Below, piece after piece: positions 56,978-64,000 of a DNA stretch of 64,000 nucleotides. This stretch comes from Streptococcus sp. oral taxon 431 (GTDB lineage Bacteria > Bacillota > Bacilli > Lactobacillales > Streptococcaceae), in contig NZ_JALDUI010000005.1 in NCBI RefSeq assembly GCF_023115445.1, forward strand, positions 36,985-100,984, written 5' to 3'. Every line of letters begins with the position of its first letter. Position 1 is the first letter of the stretch. The translations under genes were made by a program, and so were the position numbers. A model generated the notes under the pieces. It had not been told where the DNA came from. It made no database searches and saw nothing but the letters and a program-made list of their open reading frames with translations.

Positions 56978-58789
56978 TTGAGCGAAAATTCAAGAGAAGA
57001 AGAAAAGTTAAGTTTTAAAGAACAAATTTTAAGAGACTTAGAAAGATTGAAAAGAGAAGAAGAGCTTAGCGCTACCGAGAGTGGTAAGGATGTGCTTTTC
57101 TCTGATTTTAGTACTCTTTCAAAGACAGATGAACTAGTGAAAGAGCCGTCTGTAGAAGACTTGATGGAAGATTCAGTTTCACTAGTGGATGAACTATTTG
57201 CTAATGCTCCAACAGTTCCACCACGTCCGTCTTTGTCATCAGAAGAACCTGTTGAACCAGCTGTAGTTCCAGAAAAAGTTACACCTGCGGAACCAGCTGT
57301 AGTTCCAGCAGAAGTTACATCTGAAGAACCAGCTGTAGCTCTAGAAAAAGTTACACCTGCAGAATCTGCAGTAGCTACAGAACCAGTAGTACCTACTGTA
57401 GATCCAGTTGAATCTCATGTACCTGCTCAGCCGGTTCAAGAAGAGAAAGAGTTCAATGCTAATTCGACAAGGATTCCAGTTTCTTATCGTACGAATCAGG
57501 CCAAACCAAGTCCTGCTCGAAAGAATATTAAACCTCAACCGAAACCAACAGTTCTTGCAAAAGAAACTCCAAGTCAAGAACCAGTTGCTCCAGTTGAAAC
57601 TAGACCTGAACTTCCTAGAAGAAGTCGTAAAGAATCAGTGAAACCAATCAAGAAAAAGAAAAAATCACGCTTGAAAGGATTTTTCGTAACAGTATTTGTT
57701 TTATTGATTTTACTAGGTGCGGGTGGATTCTTCGGTTACCGTTATGTCGAATCTGCACTTCAACCAGTTGATGCAAATTCAAAACAGTATGTCACTGTTC
57801 AGATTCCAGATGGGGCCAATCTTCAGCAAATTGGTGACACCTTAGAAAAATCTGAATTGGTAAAACACGGTTTTATCTTTAGCCTTTATGCTAAGTATAA
57901 AAACTACAATGATTTGAAATCTGGTTACTATAATTTGCAGAAGAGCATGAGTACAGATGATATCATCAAAGAATTGCAAAAGGGTGGAACTCCTCAACCT
58001 CAAGAGGTTGCACTTGCAAATCTTACAATCCCTGAGGGTTATACCATTGATCAAATCGCACAAACAGTTGGTCAGCTTCAAGGAGACTTTAAAGAACCTT
58101 TGACTGCTGATGCCTTCTTGGCAAAAGTTCAAGATGAAACCTTCATCTCTCAATTAGTTGCTAAGTATCCAACCCTTCTCGGAAGTCTACCAACTAAAGA
58201 AAGTGGTGTTCGTTACCGTTTAGAAGGTTATCTTTTCCCAGCAACTTATGCTATCAAAGAAAGCACAACTATTGAAAGCTTGATTGATGAAATGGTGGCA
58301 ACTATGGACAAAAACTTGTCAGCACATTACTCTGCAATCAAAGAAAAGAACTTGACAGTGAATGAACTCCTCACCATTGCATCACTTGTGGAAAAAGAAG
58401 GTTTGAAAACTGACGATCGCAAACTGATCGCTGGAGTTTTCTATAATCGTTTGAACCTTGGTATGCCACTTCAGAGTAATATTGCTATTCTCTATGCAGA
58501 AGGTAAGCTAGGACAAAATATTAGCTTGGCAGATGATGCAGCAATTGATACAACAATCAATTCACCATATAATGTTTATACAAACCTTGGCTTAATGCCT
58601 GGTCCAGTAGACAGTCCAAGTCTGGATGCAATTGAAGCTAGTATCAATCAAACTAAGAGTGACAATCTCTACTTTGTAGCCAACGTACAAGATGGCAAGG
58701 TTTACTTTGCAACGACACGAGAAGAACATGATCGAAACGTTGCAGAGCATGTTAACAGTAAATTGACACAATCAAGTAGTTCAAACTAA
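56978..58789 (+). CDS. mltG: Endolytic murein transglycosylase MltG
   Basis: MltG cuts nascent glycan strands at the membrane and, in pneumococcus, works with the peripheral wall machine. The 603 residues have a long acidic cytoplasmic region (1-225), a basic stop KKKKKSRLKG, one membrane helix (234-256), a LysM-like part and the YceG catalytic domain. The latter carries the EKE motif with catalytic Glu at 472-474 (IASLVEKEG) and NRLNLGMPLQSN. The start is TTG 56978, eight bases after aaggaggt; no ATG is suitably placed. The cytoplasmic part carries four 12-residue repeats (93-140), making it longer than the roughly 550 residues I recall for pneumococcus. Confidence 0.94.
   Translation: MSENSREEEKLSFKEQILRDLERLKREEELSATESGKDVLFSDFSTLSKTDELVKEPSVEDLMEDSVSLVDELFANAPTVPPRPSLSSEEPVEPAVVPEKVTPAEPAVVPAEVTSEEPAVALEKVTPAESAVATEPVVPTVDPVESHVPAQPVQEEKEFNANSTRIPVSYRTNQAKPSPARKNIKPQPKPTVLAKETPSQEPVAPVETRPELPRRSRKESVKPIKKKKKSRLKGFFVTVFVLLILLGAGGFFGYRYVESALQPVDANSKQYVTVQIPDGANLQQIGDTLEKSELVKHGFIFSLYAKYKNYNDLKSGYYNLQKSMSTDDIIKELQKGGTPQPQEVALANLTIPEGYTIDQIAQTVGQLQGDFKEPLTADAFLAKVQDETFISQLVAKYPTLLGSLPTKESGVRYRLEGYLFPATYAIKESTTIESLIDEMVATMDKNLSAHYSAIKEKNLTVNELLTIASLVEKEGLKTDDRKLIAGVFYNRLNLGMPLQSNIAILYAEGKLGQNISLADDAAIDTTINSPYNVYTNLGLMPGPVDSPSLDAIEASINQTKSDNLYFVANVQDGKVYFATTREEHDRNVAEHVNSKLTQSSSSN
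57254..57397 (+). repeat. Four 36-bp in-frame repeats in mltG
   Basis: The 12-residue unit EPAVVPEKVTPA is repeated as EPAVVPAEVTSE, EPAVALEKVTPA and ESAVATEPVVPT at residues 93-140. DNA units of 36 bp begin gaaccagctgtag and can expand or shrink without changing frame. Confidence 0.88.
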
Positions 58790-59090
58790 CTCTTAGAACA
58801 AGATTTGCTATTAAATCCGTGAGTGTAGAAGAGAAACTCTCTTTTTACGGGAATAGCAAGTCACACCAGTCTTTCCGCTATGATCAGAAACGCCTGAAAT
58901 TCACAAGTTTTAGGCGTTCGGAAAGTTTGAGACTGACACAGTTTTAGAAACTATTTTAGATTGAGTTCAGAAATGAAAGTTTCAGTGCTCAATGTCTACC
59001 TAGGGATTTTTCAAGAAATCACTAGCAACCATCATGACTTACGAAAAGTCATAAAAAGAAAATTATGTGGTTTACCACATAATTTTGCTT
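58790..59090. other. Structured non-coding region between mltG and greA
   Basis: Three sizeable inverted repeats and no plausible gene. First, TTGCTATT..CCGT/ACGG..AATAGCAA (58805-58859). Second, CTTTCCG with inner AACGCCT/AGGCGTT and CGGAAAG (58871-58925). Third, a perfect AAAATTATGTGG-TTTA-CCACATAATTTT (59059-59086). The last could end mltG transcription. The others look like a folded RNA or a decayed mobile repeat. Confidence 0.55.
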
Positions 59091-59135
59091 TACTACCTAT
59101 AAAAATATAATTTAATTAAAAGAAAGTTGAGAAAA

Positions 59136-59618
59136 ATGGCAGAAAAAACATACCCTATGACCCTTGAGGAGAAGGAAAAACTCGAAAAAGAATTAGAGGA
59201 GTTGAAACTAGTTCGTCGTCCAGAAGTTGTTGAACGCATCAAGATTGCTCGTTCATATGGTGACTTGTCAGAAAACAGTGAATACGAAGCAGCGAAAGAC
59301 GAGCAGGCTTTTGTTGAAGGACAAATCTCAAGCTTGGAAACAAAAATCCGTTATGCTGAGATTGTTAACAGTGATGCAGTTGCTCAAGATGAAGTTGCAA
59401 TCGGTCGAACTGTCACTATCCAAGAAATTGGCGAGGACGAAGAAGAAGTATATATCATAGTGGGTTCAGCGGGTGCAGATGCCTTTGCAGGAAAAGTATC
59501 AAATGAAAGTCCAATCGGGCAAGCCTTGATTGGTAAGAAAACAGGCGATACAGCTACAATTGAAACACCTGTTGGTAGCTACGATGTTAAAATCTTAAAA
59601 GTTGAAAAAACAGTTTAA
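59136..59618 (+). CDS. greA: Transcription elongation factor GreA
   Basis: GreA rescues backtracked RNA polymerase by stimulating transcript cleavage. The 160 residues have the coiled-coil finger ([34 protein letters not shown] with the acidic tip) and the C-terminal FKBP-like domain ([19 protein letters not shown]). ATG 59136 gives the family length; the TTG nine bases upstream is not needed. A TATAAT at 59106-59111 may be the promoter. The mltG-greA order is typical of streptococci. Confidence 0.96.
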   Translation: MAEKTYPMTLEEKEKLEKELEELKLVRRPEVVERIKIARSYGDLSENSEYEAAKDEQAFVEGQISSLETKIRYAEIVNSDAVAQDEVAIGRTVTIQEIGEDEEEVYIIVGSAGADAFAGKVSNESPIGQALIGKKTGDTATIETPVGSYDVKILKVEKTV

Positions 59619-59642
59619 TAGGATATAAAAAGGAGTAGATAT

Positions 59643-59672
59643 AAGGAAAGCGCTTCCTATCACTCTTTTTTT
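59643..59672 (+). terminator. Probable greA terminator
   Basis: AGGAA-AGCGC-TTCCT inverted repeat followed, after a short interval, by eight T. The interval before the T run makes it a weak terminator; the palindrome also faintly resembles a cre site. Confidence 0.5.
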
Positions 59673-59698
59673 TAATTTTAAAAACAAGAGGAGACTAT

Positions 59699-61072
59699 AT
59701 GAATTCAGAAAACAAGCACAAAAAGAAAAATAAAATGGAGCGTGGTTTGACCAATCGCCATGTTCAAGTCATGGCCATTGCGGGAACCATTGGGACAGGA
59801 CTTTTTCTAGGAGCAGGGCGATCTATTAGCTTAACTGGTCCTTCAATCGTTTTAGTTTATATGATTACTGGTGGTTTTATGTATCTCATGATGAGGGCTA
59901 TCGGTGAAATGTTATATCAAGATCCAGAACAACATACCTTTATCAACTTTATTACGCGTTACCTAGGTCAGGGCTGGGGTTATTTCTCAGTTTGGTCTTA
60001 CTGGTTATCAGTAGTTTTTATCGGGATGGCTGAGATAACAGCTGTTGCCCATTATGTTCAATTTTGGTTTCCATCTTGGCCAGGCTGGCTGATTCAGATT
60101 AGCTTTTTGACCATTCTAGGTATGGTAAATCTGATTGCTGTTAAAATCTTTGGGGAAGTCGAATTTTGGTTTGCCATGATTAAAATTGTTGCCATTCTCG
60201 CTATGATTGCAACTGGAATTTTTATGGTCTTGACAGGATTTGAAACACCATACGGATCAGCAAGCATTTCAAATATCAGTCACCAGTTTTCTCTCTTTCC
60301 AAATGGGGGAATGAACTTTGTTATGGCCTTCCAGATGGTTTTCTTCGCCTATCTTATGATTGAATTTATCGGGGTAACAACCTCTGAAACTAAGAATCCA
60401 AGAAAAGTATTGCCTAAGGCAGTTAAGGAAATCCCCTTGCGAATTATCTTTTTCTACGGAGGAGCCCTTTTAGCCATCATGTCTATTATTCCTTGGGGCG
60501 AGCTATCTTCTGCGGATTCACCTTTTGTAACTGTGTTTGAACTTGCTGGTCTCAAGTGGGCTGCCGCCTTGATTAATTTTGTTGTCTTGACTTCGGCAGC
60601 TTCAGCCTTAAATTCAACTCTTTACTCGACAGGCCGACACTTGTACCAAATTGCTCATGATTCTCCAAATCGCTTTTTGAAAGCTATTAAGGCTGATACT
60701 CTGTCTCGTCACAATGTTCCTCAGAGTGCTATTATTGCCTCAGCTGTCTTGATCGGTCTTGCCGCCTTCATCAATGTACTTCCAGGTGTATCGGATGCCT
60801 TTGCCTTGATTACAGCATCTTCATCAGGTGTTTATATTGCAATCTATATCTTGATTATGCTAGCCCATCTCAAATATCGCAAGTCCAATGACTTTATGGC
60901 AGAAGGTTACCTTATGCCCCAGTATCGCTTGTTGAATCCTATAACAATGCTCTTTTTTGTTTTTGTATTTGGAACTCTCTTTTTACAAGAATCAACCTTT
61001 ATGGGAGCAGTTGGCTCAGCTATCTGGATTGTCGTCTTTGGGATCTATAGCCAGTGGAGATTTAAAAAATAA
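59699..61072 (+). CDS. Amino acid permease, APC superfamily
   Basis: A 457-residue permease with about 12 membrane helices. The consensus amphipathic region is AGTIGTGLFLGAGRSISLTG, and GEVEFWFAMIKIVAILAMIA follows. The sequence resembles the AAT subfamily (GabP, CycA, LysP), importing amino acids by proton symport. The exact substrate is not evident. ATG 59699 follows caagagg. The unit ends at the hairpin 61126-61167. Confidence 0.92.
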   Translation: MNSENKHKKKNKMERGLTNRHVQVMAIAGTIGTGLFLGAGRSISLTGPSIVLVYMITGGFMYLMMRAIGEMLYQDPEQHTFINFITRYLGQGWGYFSVWSYWLSVVFIGMAEITAVAHYVQFWFPSWPGWLIQISFLTILGMVNLIAVKIFGEVEFWFAMIKIVAILAMIATGIFMVLTGFETPYGSASISNISHQFSLFPNGGMNFVMAFQMVFFAYLMIEFIGVTTSETKNPRKVLPKAVKEIPLRIIFFYGGALLAIMSIIPWGELSSADSPFVTVFELAGLKWAAALINFVVLTSAASALNSTLYSTGRHLYQIAHDSPNRFLKAIKADTLSRHNVPQSAIIASAVLIGLAAFINVLPGVSDAFALITASSSGVYIAIYILIMLAHLKYRKSNDFMAEGYLMPQYRLLNPITMLFFVFVFGTLFLQESTFMGAVGSAIWIVVFGIYSQWRFKK

Positions 61073-61125
61073 GTGGCTCTTTTCTACCATTTGTCAAGTC
61101 TATCAATGCTTTAATTAAAAAAAGA

Positions 61126-61167
61126 GATAAGACAGTAGCTATTCTGAGGTTACTGTCTTATTTTTAA
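61126..61167 (+). terminator. Terminator of amino acid permease
   Basis: ATAAGACAGTA / TACTGTCTTAT stem followed by TTTTT. Confidence 0.88.
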
Positions 61168-61257
61168 CACTTTTTGATCCATAAAAGGGCATGCTAAAAA
61201 ACACCTCATCTGGTATTTTTTGAAACAAGGTGTTACAATAATACGGCATAGACAGCC

Positions 61258-62461
61258 TTATCGATTTTGGGTCAAAGAATAATCGTAAAGTTTGTTATGC
61301 GTAATGAGGTAATACATTGTTCGAATGAGACGATGTATAGAGGCAATCGTATGTGGCTTAGTTGAAGCTATTGTCGATTGTCTTTTTCGTTTCTCATAAA
61401 AGTCAGCGATATGGCAGGGATTGGTATGACTAGCTGAAGCGATGTTGTGAATGCACTTGAACAAGATTTTTCTAGCATAGGGATTACCTCGTTTAGTGAT
61501 GTGTTCCTTAGCGAGAAAGTTCCCAGATTCATAGTGTCTCAGGTCAATGTCAATAAAAGCGTTGATTTGATTAGTAGACTGAAAGCGCCGAATATCTCCT
61601 AATTCGCCAATGATAGATGTCGCTGTGGTTTCTGCGATGCCAGGAATTGACCGTAAGATGTCATACTCTGGTAAAGGCTGAGCTAGAGCTACCATGTCGT
61701 TTAAGACAACTTGTCTGCGTTCAGAAAGACGAAGCAATTCTTGAGCATAGTAACGAACCTCTTCAAGCATTGGAGAGGTTTTCTTGACCGCACAAAAAGA
61801 TTGTTTAGCGAGTTTTATAAGTTTATCAGTCAGGTAAGCAATACGCTTTTCAGAGATGCGTTTGGAGGTAGATTGACGGATAATCTCATACAAGTCACTT
61901 TGAGATAGGCTTAATACAAACTCTTTACATGGAAAAGCCGTCACTAAGTTCCAATATTGCTCTCCAGTTGGTGTAGATAAGAGATTTTCCAATTCAGGAA
62001 AGGTGACTTGTAGAACCTTGTGCAGACGGTTTTTAGCTCGAACAAGATCTTCAGTCATATTTTGATAGAAACGGCTTAAATCACGCAGGTGTTGATAAAC
62101 TTCTTCCTGCACGTAAGTTGGTTTACGATTGTGCACAAGCTGAGATTTAGCCAACTTTTCAGCGTCAATTTTGTCTGTTTTACGAACTCGCAGACTGTCC
62201 AGTTGCTTCTTAACTTCCAGAGGGATTCAGCTGTGTATAAGCGTAGCCGTATTCCTCAAGAAAGGCTCGAAGACGCCGAGAATAGACACCAGTAGCTTCA
62301 AATATAATCTCAGGATTATGAACAGTTTTCAAGTCATTCAAAAGATGATTGAAGCCAATGGCGTCATTGAGCATAGTGTATCCATGAATCTTTTCACCGT
62401 TGACTAAAATTGCCACCTCAGAACTTGCCTTACTCACATCAATCCCAAATACTGTACGCAT
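61258..62461 (-). pseudogene. IS110-family transposase, disrupted by one frameshift
   Basis: Reading on the minus strand, ATG 62461 (after agaggtaat) starts MRTVFGIDVSKASSEVAILV and runs to YTQLNP, then hits a stop. Shifting frame by one base at about 62219-62224 restores LEVKKQLDSLRVRKTDKIDA, and the rest continues uninterrupted to 61258, giving about 400 residues in all, the normal length. The DEDD catalytic residues (GIDVSK, EATGVYS, KTDKIDAEKLA) and the Tpase_20 domain (LRSIPGIAETTATSIIGELG) remain readable. One base change would restore the gene, so the inactivation is recent, or a sequencing error. Confidence 0.92.
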
Positions 62462-62740
62462 GATATTACCTCTTTTGTCTTGAATAATTCCGTATTTTAG
62501 TGATTTTATTTTCAATACGCGACGTCTAGCGTCCCACATACTTTGATCAAATTCCACCTAAAACAGGTGTCTTGCCAGTTTGTCAAGCGACGTCTAGCGC
62601 CAAAGAGCCCTACGACTTTACAAGACACCTCTACTTTAACATAAAGAAAAAGTAGTGAGTACTCTCTCCCGTCGGAGATTTTCTCACTACTAATCTTAGT
62701 ATGTTTGTCAACTGTAGTGAGTTGAAGAAAAGCTAACATC
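62462..62740 (-). ncRNA. Candidate bridge-RNA region of the IS110 element
   Basis: In the IS110 group, a non-coding bridge RNA is encoded in the element end upstream of the transposase. The corresponding stretch here has strong structure. AGTAGTGAG / CTCACTACT (62651-62691) has a U run behind it on the minus strand. AGGTGTCTTG (62565-62574) / CAAGACACCT (62621-62630) encloses a 46-base loop. The 13-mer GCGACGTCTAGCG occurs once in that loop (62587-62599) and once 68 bases away (62519-62531). No coding frame is plausible. Assignment is by position and structure only. Confidence 0.5.
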
Positions 62741-62747
62741 TGAGTCT

Positions 62748-62827
62748 GGGACAAAAGTCCGACCTCAAATATAAAAAGCGAACAAAACTAGTTTTCTGGT
62801 AATCAGAATTCTACTTTGTTCGCTTTT
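62748..62827 (+). repeat. Second copy of the intergenic hairpin repeat
   Basis: CTGGGACAAAAGTCC followed by AAAAAGCGAACAAA..TTTGTTCGCTTTT matches the last two hairpins of 882-970. The outer stem is perfectly paired here. It sits between the two dead insertion sequences. The remaining bases to 62937 hold nothing recognisable. Confidence 0.75.
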
Positions 62828-62937
62828 CGTATTTAATTATAGATTTGAAGGTTTTAATAATCAAGATTTTTAAAAATTGAAATCTTTTTGTCCCAAACTC
62901 ATTTTTATATTCAGAGCGATAAAAATTCGTTTTTATA

Positions 62938-63775
62938 ATTAGACTTCCTGCGAAACAAAAATATACTACAAATTATGAAGCAAGTAAACAATTAACTGAT
63001 GCACGATTTAAGTGCCTTGTTGGTGTTCAGCGCACTACTTTTGAAGAGATGTTAGCTGTGTTAAAAACTTAAACATGCAAAAGGTGGACTAAAACCCAAA
63101 TTAAGCCTAAAAGACCTTCTTATGATGACTCTTCAATATATGCATGAATACCGCACTTATGGACAAATTGCGACTGATTTTGGCATTCACGAAAGCAACT
63201 TAATCCGTCGTAGTCAATGAGGTGGTGAAGCAACTCTTATTCAAAGTGTTTCACAAACTCAACTTAGCTCTGAGGATACGGTGATTGTGGATGCAACAGA
63301 GGTAAAAATCAATCGTCCTAAAAAAATCAACTAGCCAATTATTCTGGTAAAAAGAAATGTCATGCTATGAAGGCTCAGGCGATTGTCACAAGCCAAGGGA
63401 GAAATGTTTCTTTGAATATTGCAGTGAACTATTTGCCACGATATGAAGTTGTTCAAAATGAGTCGCAGAAATATCGGACAAGCTGGTAAAATCTTGGCAG
63501 ACAGTGGTTATCAAGGGATCATGAAGATATATTCACAAGCGCAAACTCCGAGGAAATCAAGCAAACTTAAGCCACTAACTCTTTAAGATAAATCCTATAA
63601 TCATGTGCTATCTAAAGAGAGTATCAAGGTTGAGAATATTTTTGCCAAAGTAAAAACGTTTAAAATGTTTTCAACAACCTATCGAAATCGACGTAAACGC
63701 TTTGGATTACGAATGAATTTGATTACTGGAATTATCAACCGTGAACTAGGATTCTAGTTTCGCAGAAAGTCTAAT
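62938..63775 (+). mobile_element. IS1381-like (IS5 family) insertion sequence remnant
   Basis: Terminal inverted repeats ATTAGACTTCCTGCGAAAC (62938-62956) and GTTTCGCAGAAAGTCTAAT (63757-63775) match at 18 of 19 positions. The span of about 838 bp is close to the 846 bp I recall for pneumococcal IS1381. The interior is a decayed transposase gene. The intact ends mean it could in principle still be moved by a transposase supplied elsewhere. Confidence 0.88.
62968..63757 (+). pseudogene. IS1381-like transposase, multiply broken
   Basis: Family sequence is readable in pieces: NYEASKQLTDARFK (start codon changed to ACA at 62968), EYRTYGQIATDFGIHESNLI, EDTVIVDATEVKINRPKK, KCHAMKAQAIVTSQGR, GQAGKILADSGYQG, KVENIFAKVKTFKMFSTTYR and the end RELGF with stop at 63755-63757. 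Between them are stop codons (for example near 63071 and 63218) and several frameshifts. The gene is not functional. Confidence 0.9.
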
Positions 63776-64000
63776 AAAACATTAAAAGGCGTAGCCAAAA
63801 AAATGTAAACGTTTGCTAAAAACAGATTTTCATAAAAATCTTCTTTTTAAAAAGTAGAATTATGTTAAAATACTAAAGAGGTGTAAATTATCAGATTATT
63901 TCAGCCGTACAGTGTAATTTGTAGATATTTCATAATTTTACGGCCTTTCAAAAATAGGATTGATTTTATTTGTAAGTAATGAAAAGTTTGAGAACAATTT
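63776..64000. other. AT-rich end of window, no gene supported
   Basis: The stretch contains a small AGATTTTCAT/AAAATCTT inverted repeat near 63824 and a possible -10 (gttaaaatac, near 63865), but no frame long enough or with family similarity before the window ends. A gene may begin beyond the edge. Confidence 0.5.

Larger units (their letters stand above)
61200..62740 (-). mobile_element. IS110-family insertion sequence, inactivated (ends approximate)
   Basis: The element contains a broken IS110-type transposase gene read on the minus strand. A terminator-like AACACCT..AGGTGTTTTTT lies just beyond its stop (about 61200-61238), and about 280 bases of structured non-coding DNA lie before its start. 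IS110 elements have no clear inverted terminal repeats and make no target duplication, so the ends cannot be fixed by eye. The right limit is set before the hairpin repeat at 62748. Confidence 0.75.

Noticed and set aside
56950..57018. Short open frame starting at an ATG just after TATAAT, overlapping the mltG start in another frame
   Set aside because: The ATG is only three bases after the -10 box, so it would lie upstream of the transcription start.
59644..59658. AGGAAAGCGCTTCCT as a CcpA cre site for the amino acid permease
   Set aside because: Only about 7 of 10 fixed consensus bases match, and it sits where a greA terminator is expected.

Overview
The window is chromosomal DNA of a low-GC Gram-positive coccus, almost certainly a Mitis-group Streptococcus (S. 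mitis / S. oralis / S. pseudopneumoniae / S. pneumoniae relatives). The case rests on gene content: murD-murG-divIB, pyrF-pyrE, copY-cupA-copA, spxB pyruvate oxidase, comEB-upp-clpP, livJHMGF, rpsF-ssb-rpsR, an L-lysine type murE, AliB, MltG and an IS1381-like remnant. Species was not resolved. Most of the window is conserved core genome. No rRNA, tRNA, CRISPR array or prophage was seen.

Layout. 1-970: the C-terminal end of a sortase-anchored repeat protein, then a chain of four intergenic hairpins. 1.2-4.6 kb: an ABC exporter pair. 4.7-8.4 kb: murD, murG, divIB (cell wall and division). 8.4-10.0 kb: pyrF-pyrE behind a PyrR-type attenuator. 10.1-13.0 kb (minus): a polar amino acid ABC importer. 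13.2-16.2 kb: the copper operon with two CopY boxes. 16.3-20.2 kb: spxB with CcpA-like sites, small genes separated by a thrice-repeated terminator-like hairpin, and the shrunken remains of a 6-phospho-beta-glucosidase gene. 20.3-28 kb: manA, an NSS transporter with a possible attenuator, a TipA-like MerR regulator, NUDIX, DUF1697, flavoprotein, DegV, TetR and comEB. 28-35 kb: upp, an unrecognised gene, CtsR-controlled clpP, ylbG, then the CodY-controlled branched-chain amino acid importer. 35.1-42.9 kb: CBS/ACT protein, rpsF-ssb-rpsR followed by an array of eight terminator hairpins, a HAD-cyclophilin fusion, an S1 protein, a TrmN6-like methyltransferase, a GIY-YIG protein and ppaC. 43-59.6 kb: murE, a MurJ/YtgP-type flippase, aliB, metB/patB, a SNF2 helicase, murC, two acetyltransferases, mltG and greA. 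59.7-64 kb: an amino acid permease, then two dead insertion sequences (a frameshifted IS110-family element and a decayed IS1381-like element).

The genes form three main functional groups. Wall synthesis and division: murD, murG, divIB, murE, flippase, murC, mltG. Nutrient uptake and its control: amino acid importers, Liv, AliB, PatB/MetB, CodY and CcpA-like sites. Stress and metal handling: cop operon, SpxB peroxide and acetyl-phosphate production, ClpP/CtsR, NUDIX.

No clearly new multi-gene system is visible. The least explained signals are non-coding or translational: (i) a TipA-like regulator with a strong internal start that would release the drug-binding domain alone; (ii) a leader with an intrinsic terminator before the NSS transporter; (iii) the duplicated four-terminator block after rpsR; (iv) a structured non-coding end upstream of the IS110 transposase, where this family encodes its bridge RNA; (v) three genes whose -10 box lies 6-7 bases from the ATG, implying leaderless mRNAs.
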